Assembly (NCBI GenBank): GCA_937874815.1
Contig: CALNBW010000466.1
Coordinates: forward strand, 1-13,972
Direction of reading: 5' to 3'
From: an uncultured Bacillota bacterium
GTDB taxonomy: Bacteria; Bacillota; UBA994; UBA5500
Length of the DNA: 13,972 nucleotides
Made by a program: the position numbers and the translations under genes. Positions 6,534-13,171 of the stretch are shown piece after piece (position 1 is the stretch's first letter; each line of letters opens with the position of its first letter). The notes beneath the pieces are model-generated. The model searched no databases. It was not told the origin of the DNA and was given only the letters and a program-made list of their open reading frames with translations.

Positions 6534-6618
6534 AGCGTGGCGGGCGGGCGCTCTAGTATAAAGCATAAATTAGCCACGCTCATCTCCAGGCTTATTACCT
6601 GATAGATTCAGCGTGGCT
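6534..6618. promoter_or_regulatory. Possible comEC promoter flanked by three AGCGTGGC motifs
   Basis: A minus-strand TATACT (6560-6555) has ATGAGC 17 nt upstream as a weak -35, placing transcription about 40 bp before ATG 6508. The octamer AGCGTGGC occurs three times around it: 6534-6541 and 6610-6617 on plus, and 6580-6573 on minus. The copies can pair as stems with roughly 30-nt loops. This could be an operator or alternative hairpins; the call is tentative. Confidence 0.3.
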
Positions 6619-6628
6619 TGAAGGAAGT

Positions 6629-6742
6629 CCTGCTACGCAGGGGGGCCCGCGCTGATTTCATCAGCTGCGGGCAGGGTGGGCCAGGGGGACGCACATCAAG
6701 GTCCACCTTCGGTAGACCAGATGTGCCGTCCCCCTGGCCCAC
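6629..6742. repeat. Cluster of three strong palindromes (REP-like element)
   Basis: Three hairpins stand in tandem between ypeB and comEC. The first is CCTGC-TAC-GCAGG (6629-6641). The second pairs 6645-6655 with 6661-6672, 11 bp with one bulged T and loop TTTCA. The third pairs 6676-6691 perfectly with 6727-6742 (16 bp, GTGGGCCAGGGGGACG arm), continues with CACATC/GATGTG around one bulged C, and closes with GGTC/GACC and ACC/GGT stems around TTC. There is no T-run on either strand, so this is not a normal intrinsic terminator. The CAGGGGGACG core is shared with 3081-3090. Confidence 0.75.
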
Positions 6743-6753
6743 GATTGGCATCC

Positions 6754-8127
6754 CTATTGGCCAAGAGACATGGCTTGTTTGGGTAGATCTGTTGACTCCA
6801 GGCGCACGATCTGCAATTCTTCTCCCGTCTGGGCATCGACGTAGACCAAGAAGGTATCGCTGCCCCGTTTTACCGGGAACTCATACACTAAAGTCTCTTC
6901 TGCCCGGGCGTTGAAGATGACAGCAAGCTGGGCGGGGCCGATCAACTCCAGCCCTTTAGCCAAAGCCTCGTGGGCTTCTTGCCTGTCTATTTTGGGGCTA
7001 GCCAACTTTCGTTCCCGATGCCATGCTGTATAACCATTACCTTCGAAACCAATAATACTGCCGTCGTCTCTAGCCACACGCACACGCAGCAAATCGGGGT
7101 AAATCAACACGCCATCCTGTTCAAAGACATAAGCGAAAAGCATGGCCCCTTGATATTCGTGTTGGCCCACTAGGCGCATGTTCTTAAAACCACGGCGCCG
7201 CAAGAAATTGGCGGCTTGCTGTTCCAGCGCCTCGGCAGGCAAAGCACCCGTGGCACCGGGCTGGCGGCTATCAAGCATCCACAGCACTCGCCCCAGGTTT
7301 TCTGTTACAGCTATGTTGATGCGCCGAGTGTTATCCGGTTGGCTGGCTGCGACGAAGTTATAGACGGGTATGGTACCGCCGGTTAGTTCTGCCGATTCTA
7401 CTTTGTAGGCAGATTCGTTACCCGGGGCTAGGAACCACAGAGCATGAGCTGCCGCCTCCTGCTCCGTCACCTTCTCGCCTACAAGCCGGGGCGTCGGGGT
7501 TAAAACGCCAATGCGCTGGTCAAATTGAACTTCGGGATACTCCTGCACTTGTTTGTTAACTAAGCTCAGCCCGTTAATTACGGTGTTGTCGCGCACTTGG
7601 TTTTGATTGCGTGCCTTGGCAATGACAAACTCCACATCGGTCCAACGCAGATTGCTAGTGAGCACTGTCTGTTGTAGCGCTGCTAATTCACCTGCCAGTT
7701 TGGCCGCGCCCTGCTGGATGTTATCGACCTGTGCCCTATCAGCAGGGCTCAGCCCCGTGCCCCGTTTTACCAATCCGAAAACCTGGTCGCCAACGGAGGC
7801 AAGATAGGCTTCCGTATTTTCCAAGGGCACCAGCCCCAGAGGGAGTTGGCCCACCTTTTCCTGAGCAGCATAGAGCTGTCGCCAAACTGTAGCCAGCTTC
7901 TCCGTCTCTTGCTCCGCCGTACCGGCAGCACTCAGTTTCGCTAGTTCGTTTTCTACCGTCTGAATATGCCACACCAATTCATGAAAGGCCCGCTGATAGT
8001 TGTTCTCGAGCCTAACAGCAAAACTCTTGTGCAGCCGTAGCTGGCTGACGCCCCACCAAATGCTAACACCTAGCGCCAGCACAAGTACCAGGGCTATCCA
8101 GCGTAACCCCCGGGGGGTGATGCGCAT
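6754..8127 (-). CDS. ypeB: Germination protein YpeB
   Basis: YpeB is the membrane-anchored partner needed to place and stabilise the cortex-lytic enzyme SleB in the spore. The 457-residue product matches the family length (about 450 in Bacillus). It has one N-terminal membrane helix (about 10-27) and a long helical region (about 33-200). Three PepSY-type repeats follow at about 217-290, 295-365 and 380-442; the second contains YPDLLRVRVARDDGSIIGFEGNGY and the last ends FLVYVDAQTGEELQIV. The ATG at 8127 has AAGGAGG at good spacing. It starts 30 bp after the readable (frame-restored) end of sleB, the usual sleB-ypeB arrangement, so both are probably driven by the forespore promoter upstream of sleB. 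The gene itself is intact. Confidence 0.95.
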   Translation of the reverse strand: MRITPRGLRWIALVLVLALGVSIWWGVSQLRLHKSFAVRLENNYQRAFHELVWHIQTVENELAKLSAAGTAEQETEKLATVWRQLYAAQEKVGQLPLGLVPLENTEAYLASVGDQVFGLVKRGTGLSPADRAQVDNIQQGAAKLAGELAALQQTVLTSNLRWTDVEFVIAKARNQNQVRDNTVINGLSLVNKQVQEYPEVQFDQRIGVLTPTPRLVGEKVTEQEAAAHALWFLAPGNESAYKVESAELTGGTIPVYNFVAASQPDNTRRINIAVTENLGRVLWMLDSRQPGATGALPAEALEQQAANFLRRRGFKNMRLVGQHEYQGAMLFAYVFEQDGVLIYPDLLRVRVARDDGSIIGFEGNGYTAWHRERKLASPKIDRQEAHEALAKGLELIGPAQLAVIFNARAEETLVYEFPVKRGSDTFLVYVDAQTGEELQIVRLESTDLPKQAMSLGQ

Positions 8128-8157
8128 ACCTGTTGCCTCCTTTCTTTGCTGACCGCT

Positions 8158-8855
8158 CTAGCGTAAGAAGCGATGACTGCCGATGGTCATGATGTAAGGT
8201 CGGGACCAGATCCAAGGGGATGAAGCGGTTGCCGGGTTGAAGTGGCTCCTCCTGTGGGATCCCAGCCATCAAGCGCCAACTGCGCCGCCCGGTAGGCCTC
8301 GTCATTGGGGGCCAGATAGAACTGCCCATCGGCTACTGCCGTAAAAGCTAGTGGTTCAAAGATAACCCCAGCAACGGTGTTTGGGAATAGCGGGCTGCGC
8401 ACCCGATTTAAGACTACAGCAGCCACGGCTACTTGTCCCTCAAAGGGTTCTCCCCGTGCCTCGCTATAAACGGCTTTGGCCAATAAGTGGAGGTCATTAG
8501 CATTGACCGTACCGGGGGACTGGGTTGCTGGTGTCTTATTCACTGGGCTTGTAGCCGCTACATTCGCCTTCGGGGTAAATCCCAAAGCCCTGAAAGTGGC
8601 ATCGTCTACGTTGCCAGTTACAGCTAAGCCATTACGTCGCTGAAACAGCTGCACTGCCGCAAAAGTGTCGGCACCATATACGCCATCAGCTCCGCCGCTG
8701 AGGTAGCCCCAGTTGATCAGCTTGACCTGCACCAAACGCACATCTTCTCCACTGTTACCCCAATATAGATTACGTTCGCCAACTGCTTCAGTTGGTACGG
8801 CAATTAGCATGGCTAGAAGAAAGACCATAGCCAAGGCAATGCTCCTCTTAAGCAT
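8158..8855 (-). pseudogene. sleB: Spore cortex-lytic enzyme SleB, frameshifted near the C-terminus
   Basis: SleB is a secreted lytic transglycosylase that opens spore cortex peptidoglycan at germination. Visible parts are a signal peptide (1-24), a peptidoglycan-binding domain (about 28-92), a Thr/Pro/Asn linker, and the Hydrolase_2 catalytic domain from about 120 with Glu132 in AVYSEARGEP. After GWDPTGGA (197-204) the frame goes wrong and stops at 8187 with an unrelated 18-residue tail. The expected ending (NPATASSPWIWSRP...IGSHRF) is intact in another frame, up to TAG at 8158-8160. Between GCC and AAC there are 5 nt where 12 would encode Leu-Tyr-Tyr-Phe, so 7 nt appear lost around 8239-8246. 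The start at 8855 is chosen because GGAGG lies 6 nt away; it directly abuts the ATG at 8861. True mutation and assembly error cannot be separated here. Confidence 0.88.
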
Positions 8856-8881
8856 AACCATCCTCCTTAATACTTCCCTTT

Positions 8882-8912
8882 TATTCTCTCCGCTCTGGGC
8901 AAGGAGCTATGC
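8882..8912 (-). promoter_or_regulatory. Putative sigma-F/sigma-G promoter of sleB-ypeB
   Basis: Minus-strand GCATA (8912-8908), a 16-nt spacer and GGAGAGAATA (8891-8882) match the sigma-F pattern exactly, 26 bp before ATG 8855. In Bacillus, sleB-ypeB is a forespore (sigma-G) operon. It is almost the same as the promoter at 2443-2473. Confidence 0.65.
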
Positions 8913-8964
8913 GCTGGAGGGGGAAAAAAGGGAAAGCAAGGGGTGCGAGACAAAATACGGCTGA

Positions 8965-8993
8965 CCCAGGGCATTCCCGTGAAACACCCTGGG
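8965..8993 (-). terminator. Possible weak terminator after the Cys-rich gene
   Basis: CCCAGGG (8965-8971) and CCCTGGG (8987-8993) form a perfect 7-bp stem with a 15-nt loop, 10 bp past the stop of the small gene. Only a poor T-stretch (GTATTTTG) follows on the minus strand, so termination may be partial. Confidence 0.4.
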
Positions 8994-9003
8994 CCGGCAG
9001 TTA

Positions 9004-9198
9004 CTATTCTTGTTTTTCCCGCTGATAGATATCGCACTCCCCACCTTGCCAATGGATGCAGAAATCGCAACGCCTATCTCCTTCGCCACCTACGGCATAG
9101 GTCATTTGCCCTCCTGACTCATAAAGGGTGCTAAACTCGCTGCATTCTTCCGCGATGGCTTTAAGCTCAGCTGGGGTTGCTGCCTGTACTTCTGACAT
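9004..9198 (-). CDS. Small Cys-rich hypothetical protein
   Basis: The 64-residue product, starting MSEVQAATPAELKAIAEECSEF, is acidic and has four cysteines: one at about residue 19, then CDFC and a later ECDIY in the C-terminal third (RRCDFCIHWQGGECDIYQ). The CxxC plus a further Cys near the end could bind a metal or form disulphides, but I do not recognise the family. The start at 9198 is chosen because GAGGAGGTG lies at good spacing. The frame runs on to ATG 9249, but that ATG has no ribosome binding site and the extra 17 codons are made of the hairpin. The gene ends with two successive stops (TAG TAA). It follows comEA by about 90 bp, separated by a terminator-like hairpin that includes its own ribosome binding site. 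Confidence 0.7.
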   Translation of the reverse strand: MSEVQAATPAELKAIAEECSEFSTLYESGGQMTYAVGGEGDRRCDFCIHWQGGECDIYQREKQE

Positions 9199-9242
9199 AA
9201 AAAACACCTCCTCGTCGGGGTTAGTATAACCCGATGAGGAGG
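9199..9242 (-). promoter_or_regulatory. Hairpin that sequesters a ribosome binding site and ends in T6
   Basis: On the minus strand CCTCCTC (9242-9236) pairs with GAGGAGG (9213-9207), and TCGGGTTA with TAACCCCGA, around a 3-nt loop. There is one mismatch and one extra base. GAGGAGG is the Shine-Dalgarno of the small gene at 9198, and TG-TTTTTT follows directly (9204-9199). It therefore looks at once like the comEA terminator and like a fold that hides the next gene's ribosome binding site. Confidence 0.65.
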
Positions 9243-9289
9243 CCGGCATAAGAAGCTAATAGCTAGAGGTTGATATTAGCAACAGGAAA

Positions 9290-9841
9290 TCAGACTGTTA
9301 TAAGGTGTTTCAGTTTATCAAAGGTTTTAGGCCCGATACCAGAGACTTTGGTCAAGTCTTCAGTGCGGGCAAAAGCACCGTTTTGCTGGCGGTAATCAAT
9401 AATGGCCTGCGCCTTAACTGGGCCTATGCCCGGCAATGTTTCCAGTTCTGCCGCGGAAGCCGTATTTATATTGATGAGCCCAGTAGTTTGCGCAGCCTGA
9501 AACGGGTTAGTATTGCTGTCTGTTCCTAAGGCAGGCATCGCTTGCGCCACATGGACTTGCTCACCGTCGAAAACCGGTTTGGCCAGATTAAGCCCCTGCA
9601 AAAGGGCCTCGGGCAAGGTTCCACCGGCCATGGCCAAGGCATCGTCAATACGAGCGCCCTTAGCTAAAGTATAGACACCCGGGCTGGCAACAGCGCCCGT
9701 TACGTGCACCTGCAATGAAGCTTGGTCAACGGGCTGCCATGCCGCTAACAGCTGCCGGTTCTCTCGCAGGAGCCAGACATTTACACCCAGCGATAAAAGC
9801 AGCACAACACAACAAATGACTAGAGATAACCGCTGTTTCAT
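9290..9841 (-). CDS. comEA: ComEA competence DNA receptor
   Basis: ComEA is the membrane-anchored receptor that binds double-stranded DNA outside the membrane and passes it to ComEC. The 183-residue protein shows the Gram-positive layout in order: an N-terminal anchor helix (about 7-25), an SLBB-type domain (about 44-98, with VHVTGAVASPGVYTLAKGARIDDALAMAGG), a short linker, and a helix-hairpin-helix domain (about 121-183, with LININTASAAELETLPGIG and SGIGPKTFDKL). The ATG at 9841 is preceded by GAGGTGAG. It starts 18 bp after the sensor kinase stop with no terminator between, so it is probably read through from the two-component genes. comEB, which follows comEA in B. subtilis, is missing, and comEC lies about 2.8 kb further on. 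Confidence 0.95.
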   Translation of the reverse strand: MKQRLSLVICCVVLLLSLGVNVWLLRENRQLLAAWQPVDQASLQVHVTGAVASPGVYTLAKGARIDDALAMAGGTLPEALLQGLNLAKPVFDGEQVHVAQAMPALGTDSNTNPFQAAQTTGLININTASAAELETLPGIGPVKAQAIIDYRQQNGAFARTEDLTKVSGIGPKTFDKLKHLITV

Positions 9842-9859
9842 CTATCTCACCTCGTCATT

Positions 9860-11629
9860 CTAATTATGCGTCTTGGCCACCTTTTCCTGCCTAGCTGGCA
9901 GCTGAACATAAAAAACAGAGCCTACGCCAACCTTGCTTTCTACCCATACTTGGCCACCATGTAACTCCACGATGTGTTTGACGATGGAAAGGCCCAGGCC
10001 GGTCCCGCCATGTTGGCGACTCCGGGCCTTATCAGTCCGATAGAACCGCTCGAAAATGCGCCCCAGATGCTCTGGCTCAATACCCACGCCGGTATCACGC
10101 ACTGCAATCTGGAAACCGTTCTTTTCATACTGAAGGTTCACCCGGATTTCTCCCCCAGGCGCAGTATACTTGATAGCGTTACCAATCAGGTTATCTACAG
10201 CCTGACTGAGCCGATATTGATCGCCTAAAGTAATGGCTGATTGCACCCCGATTACTAGTTTCAGCTCAATCTGTTTATCTGCTGCCTGCTGCGCATCTCG
10301 CTCTACCACATCTTTTAGAATCTCCACAAGATCCACCGGCTGCGTTTCGATGGCGTTAGGGTCAAGCTCCAGATAAGATAAATCCAATAAATCATTCACT
10401 AGCCGCATTAAACGCCAGGATTCCCGGTAGATTATCTCTACAAAGCGACGCCCATTAGGATCCGAAACTAGCCCCTCATCCAGTATGGTCTCAGCAAAAC
10501 CATGAATTGATGTTACCGGGGTTTTTAGTTCATGGGACACATTAGCCACTAGATCTGCCCGAATGCTCGCTAAGCGACTGGCTTCGCTTATGTCGTAGAA
10601 TACGGCAACAGAGCGCTCGCTGGCTGCTATAGGCACCACATGTAGCTCAATCACCCGTTGTGCCGGTATAGAAATAGTTACTGTTTTCTCATAGGGTTGT
10701 TGCCCAGATAGAGCCTCGTTTAGCGCTAGGCACAAGTTCGGATCGGTCGTCAAGCGACTGAAATGATCTGGCACATCTTCCACTGGGTCAAAACCGAGCA
10801 CTTGCCCCGCCCTGGGGTTTGACAGAAAGACGGTTCCCTTAGCGTCAAGCAAGAAGATACCACTCACTGTATTTTGGATTACGGTCTCAAACTGGGCCTT
10901 GGAAGCGACAATCTCTTGGTAACGTTGCTGATTTGTGTCTGCTAGGCGGTTAAAGCTGTCGACTAAGATACCCAGCTCGTCCTGCCGATTAACCACCACG
11001 TGTTGGCTTAAGTCACCTGCTGCGATGCGCTGCGCCGCTTGCGTCATTTGCTCGATAGGACGAGTCAAATCTCTCGCTAACCAAATGGCTACCCAAATAG
11101 CGAGAAACGCTACCAGCAAGAAGGAGGAGCCAACCGTCAGCCAGTGCGTGGCTGAAGCCTCTTGCACCTGTACTAGGGGTAAGGCCAAACGGACAACGGT
11201 GCCCCCGTCGGGCAGGTCAGCAAGCACAGCTACATATATGGTGTTCTGCTGGGTAGCCTCACTCTGGCGTACATTCCAGCCCTCTCCCTGACTCAAAGCA
11301 TTTATTACTTCCGGGCGGGCCTGGGCCTGGCTTAATGCGGGGTCATCAGCAGCCAAATCCGAATCCTGCAGCACTTCGCCCGCCGGGTCAAAAAGAGTAA
11401 TGCGGACTTCGCCGGCTGCCGCTAGCTGCTCCAACAACTGACCCTGATCAGTGGCCTGTGAACTGAGGGCCAGAGCGACTTGTCGCGCTTGCGCCAAAAG
11501 CTGAGTACGCGTGGCACGCAAAAAGCGAGAGCTAATCTGCGTTGATAGTAACAGGCCCTGCAGCAGCGCACTACCGAGCAGCAGGCAGGTCAGTATGACT
11601 GTCAGGCGGGCGCGGATACTGCTTTGCAC
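9860..11629 (-). CDS. PhoR/PnpS-type sensor histidine kinase
   Basis: A membrane sensor that autophosphorylates and passes phosphate to the regulator encoded just upstream. The 589-residue protein has TM1 at about 8-30, an extracytoplasmic sensor region (about 35-162, with VRITLFDPAGEVLQDSD), TM2 at about 164-185, HAMP (about 186-238) and PAS (about 245-350). The kinase core follows: SHELKTP with phospho-accepting His366, N box DNLIGNAIKY (479-488), G1 DTGVG (512-516), F box FERFYR (526-531) and G2 GGTGLGL (541-547). All catalytic motifs are intact. The start is GTG at 11629 with AAGGAG 8-9 nt upstream, overlapping the end of the regulator gene; the genes are 6 bp apart. The architecture fits PhoR/PnpS, but WalK-like kinases share it, so the phosphate signal is inferred and no symbol is given. 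Confidence 0.93.
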   Translation of the reverse strand: MQSSIRARLTVILTCLLLGSALLQGLLLSTQISSRFLRATRTQLLAQARQVALALSSQATDQGQLLEQLAAAGEVRITLFDPAGEVLQDSDLAADDPALSQAQARPEVINALSQGEGWNVRQSEATQQNTIYVAVLADLPDGGTVVRLALPLVQVQEASATHWLTVGSSFLLVAFLAIWVAIWLARDLTRPIEQMTQAAQRIAAGDLSQHVVVNRQDELGILVDSFNRLADTNQQRYQEIVASKAQFETVIQNTVSGIFLLDAKGTVFLSNPRAGQVLGFDPVEDVPDHFSRLTTDPNLCLALNEALSGQQPYEKTVTISIPAQRVIELHVVPIAASERSVAVFYDISEASRLASIRADLVANVSHELKTPVTSIHGFAETILDEGLVSDPNGRRFVEIIYRESWRLMRLVNDLLDLSYLELDPNAIETQPVDLVEILKDVVERDAQQAADKQIELKLVIGVQSAITLGDQYRLSQAVDNLIGNAIKYTAPGGEIRVNLQYEKNGFQIAVRDTGVGIEPEHLGRIFERFYRTDKARSRQHGGTGLGLSIVKHIVELHGGQVWVESKVGVGSVFYVQLPARQEKVAKTHN

Positions 11630-11635
11630 TTCTTG

Positions 11636-12304
11636 TCACTCCTTCAGCTTGTAGCCAAATCCGCGCGCGGTATGCACTAGATCACTCGCTTTCCCCAGCT
11701 TCTCACGCAAATGGCTAACATGGACATCGACCGTGCGCTGGTCGCCGAAGAAGTCTTCTCCCCACACCTCGGAGAGTAACTCCTCCCGGCTGAATACCTG
11801 GCCCGGGTTCATAGCCAGTATGCGCAACAATTGGTATTCCATTGGCGTTAAGTTAAGCGTCTCCCCTTCTAGGGTAACCTGGTGGCTGCGGAAATCAATG
11901 GTGACCGGCCCAATAGTCATTTGTTCAACTTCAGATGGTCGACTAACGCGCCGCAAGATCGCCTTTACCCGGGCCACCAACTCGCGCGGACTGAAGGGCT
12001 TGGTTACATAGTCGTCCGCGCCTAATTCCAAGCCGAGGACCCGGTCAAACTCGGCGTCTTTTGCCGTAAGAAAAAGAATAGGCACGTCGCTAGCCTGCCG
12101 TAGCCGACGACAGACCTCCCAGCCGTCAATACCTGGCAGCATGATATCCAGCAAAACCAGATGCGGCTCTTCCTGCAAAGCCAGGGCCAAGCCCGATTCG
12201 CCATCAAAAGCCGTGAGCACTGCGTAACCCGCCTGCTTGAGATTATAGGCTATCAACTCGGAAATGGATTCATCATCTTCCACGATCAATATCTTTTCTG
12301 GCAC
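11636..12304 (-). CDS. OmpR/PhoB-family response regulator
   Basis: A DNA-binding regulator controlled by the kinase at 9860. The 222-residue protein has a receiver domain (1-118) with acidic Asp10/Asp11, phospho-acceptor Asp53 in LLDIMLPG, Thr80 and Lys102. A winged-helix output domain (about 125-220) has LTPMEYQLLRILAMNPGQVFSREELL and the recognition region TVDVHVSHLREKLG. The start is GTG at 12304, giving VPEKILIVEDDES; GGAGAGGGTGG lies upstream and an extended -10 promoter about 36 bp away. The frame stays open to 12460, but that extension has no homology and enters the neighbouring terminator. PhoP/PhoB is the best guess because of the partner kinase; no pst or phoU genes are in view. 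Confidence 0.94.
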   Translation of the reverse strand: MPEKILIVEDDESISELIAYNLKQAGYAVLTAFDGESGLALALQEEPHLVLLDIMLPGIDGWEVCRRLRQASDVPILFLTAKDAEFDRVLGLELGADDYVTKPFSPRELVARVKAILRRVSRPSEVEQMTIGPVTIDFRSHQVTLEGETLNLTPMEYQLLRILAMNPGQVFSREELLSEVWGEDFFGDQRTVDVHVSHLREKLGKASDLVHTARGFGYKLKE

Positions 12305-12339
12305 CAGCTTTCCACCCTCTCCTAAGTCTTGTCTCTTAT

Positions 12340-12348
12340 AGTATAACA
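12340..12348 (-). promoter_or_regulatory. Putative extended -10 promoter of the two-component operon
   Basis: Minus-strand TGTTATACT (TGn plus TATACT) lies about 36 bp before the GTG at 12304. The -35 region is poor (CTTTCT at 17 nt). It sits inside the longer open frame and so supports the GTG start. No clear TTAACA-type Pho box was seen. Confidence 0.4.
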
Positions 12349-12420
12349 ATATTGCTGCGAAGAGAAAGCCAGGAAAGGGGAGACTGTCAATCAGGGCCAT
12401 GATCCTACCCGCGAGCACGC

Positions 12421-12496
12421 AAAAAAGGGCTGCGGGGTGTTGCTTAGAGCACAGGAGCAAGCCCCTATTGTGCTTACAGCAAACACCCCGCAGCCC
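12421..12496 (-). terminator. Long nested-hairpin terminator of the membrane-protein operon
   Basis: GGGCTGCGGGGTGTT (12427-12441) pairs perfectly over 15 bp with 12482-12496. Inside it AGCACA (12448-12453) pairs with TGTGCT (12469-12474), so nearly the whole 70 nt folds. On the minus strand T6 (12426-12421) follows directly. It ends transcription of the gene at 12532 and insulates the two-component promoter. Confidence 0.9.
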
Positions 12497-12531
12497 TCCG
12501 GCTGTGTTACAGCAGCCCTTCTAAGTAGTCA

Positions 12532-13134
12532 CTATAACAGGCCGAGCCAGTTACCGAGAAGCGTCTCTAAAGAACCGAGCAGTAGGGAAATACGGCTCAT
12601 GACCACGCTACCGAAAGATACACCAAAGGTAATCATCATGATCCATCTACCTACGCTAGCGCCATGCTTGACGACGCCTTTGTGTTCCATGGAGAAGAAG
12701 AAATATAACAAGATCGAGAGCACACCGAAGACCATGATCACGTTATCGACACTGTTCAGCGGCAATAACGTGGCTTTGACCTGTGCGAGTAGCTGCGAGT
12801 TGACAACACCGTAAATGGCTAAACCGGACCCGACGCCAACTAAGAATGACATGGGCCACCGGCTAAGCCAAGCAAATCCTTTAATGAAACGGGCGTATAG
12901 TAGAATGCCGAAGATTATTGGTATCAGTATGATGAGCTTGCCATCTTGGAAGAGCGGTGTGAAGGCCTTGTCTACGATGGACTTGACGTTGACACTGATG
13001 GCGTAACCAGCAGCCGCGCCCACATAGAGATGCTCGCACCAACGATATATGGGGTTCTCTTTGAAAATGAAGGAGAACATGGCAATGGTACCTAGCGCCC
13101 CGATCCACACCCAGATATCTGTAGAAATATTCAT
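12532..13134 (-). CDS. Unknown polytopic membrane protein
   Basis: I do not recognise this 200-residue protein. It is mostly hydrophobic, with about six membrane segments (roughly 7-24, 36-52, 67-83, 92-110, 130-150 and 163-185) joined by short loops. One loop, VKSIVDKAFTPLFQDGK, lies near 50-66, and a basic SMEHKGVVKHG lies near 148-158. The ATG at 13134 has an excellent AAGGAGGTGAG. It starts 37 bp after the stop of the gene at 13172 and is followed by a strong terminator, so it is the last gene of an operon that begins outside the window. The two genes probably act together in the membrane. I have no basis for naming a substrate or reaction. Confidence 0.85.
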   Translation of the reverse strand: MNISTDIWVWIGALGTIAMFSFIFKENPIYRWCEHLYVGAAAGYAISVNVKSIVDKAFTPLFQDGKLIILIPIIFGILLYARFIKGFAWLSRWPMSFLVGVGSGLAIYGVVNSQLLAQVKATLLPLNSVDNVIMVFGVLSILLYFFFSMEHKGVVKHGASVGRWIMMITFGVSFGSVVMSRISLLLGSLETLLGNWLGLL

Positions 13135-13171
13135 CCTCTCACCTCCTTATCTCGTAATGCCGGTTTTTTGC

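Noticed and set aside
6509..6583. Longer comEC start at 6583
   Set aside because: GGAG abuts the ATG with no spacing, the added 25 residues are not typical of ComEC, and a better ribosome binding site precedes ATG 6508.
6645..6742. Intrinsic terminator of ypeB
   Set aside because: Strong stems but no T-run on the minus strand; better described as a REP-like palindrome, although it may still slow transcription.
8187..8260. Programmed ribosomal frameshift in sleB
   Set aside because: No slippery heptamer or following pseudoknot was seen, and 5 nt stand where 12 are expected, so a simple shift would not restore the conserved Leu-Tyr-Tyr residues.
9199..9249. 17-residue N-terminal extension of the small Cys-rich protein
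   Set aside because: There is no ribosome binding site before ATG 9249, and the codons are only the hairpin sequence.
9255..9280. AT-rich 7-bp stem (GCTAATA/TATTAGC) as the comEA terminator
   Set aside because: Weak stem and only a TTCTT tail; the hairpin just downstream with T6 is the better candidate.
12305..12460. Longer N-terminus of the response regulator
   Set aside because: It lacks receiver homology, runs into a terminator hairpin and covers the likely promoter; GTG 12304 has a proper ribosome binding site.
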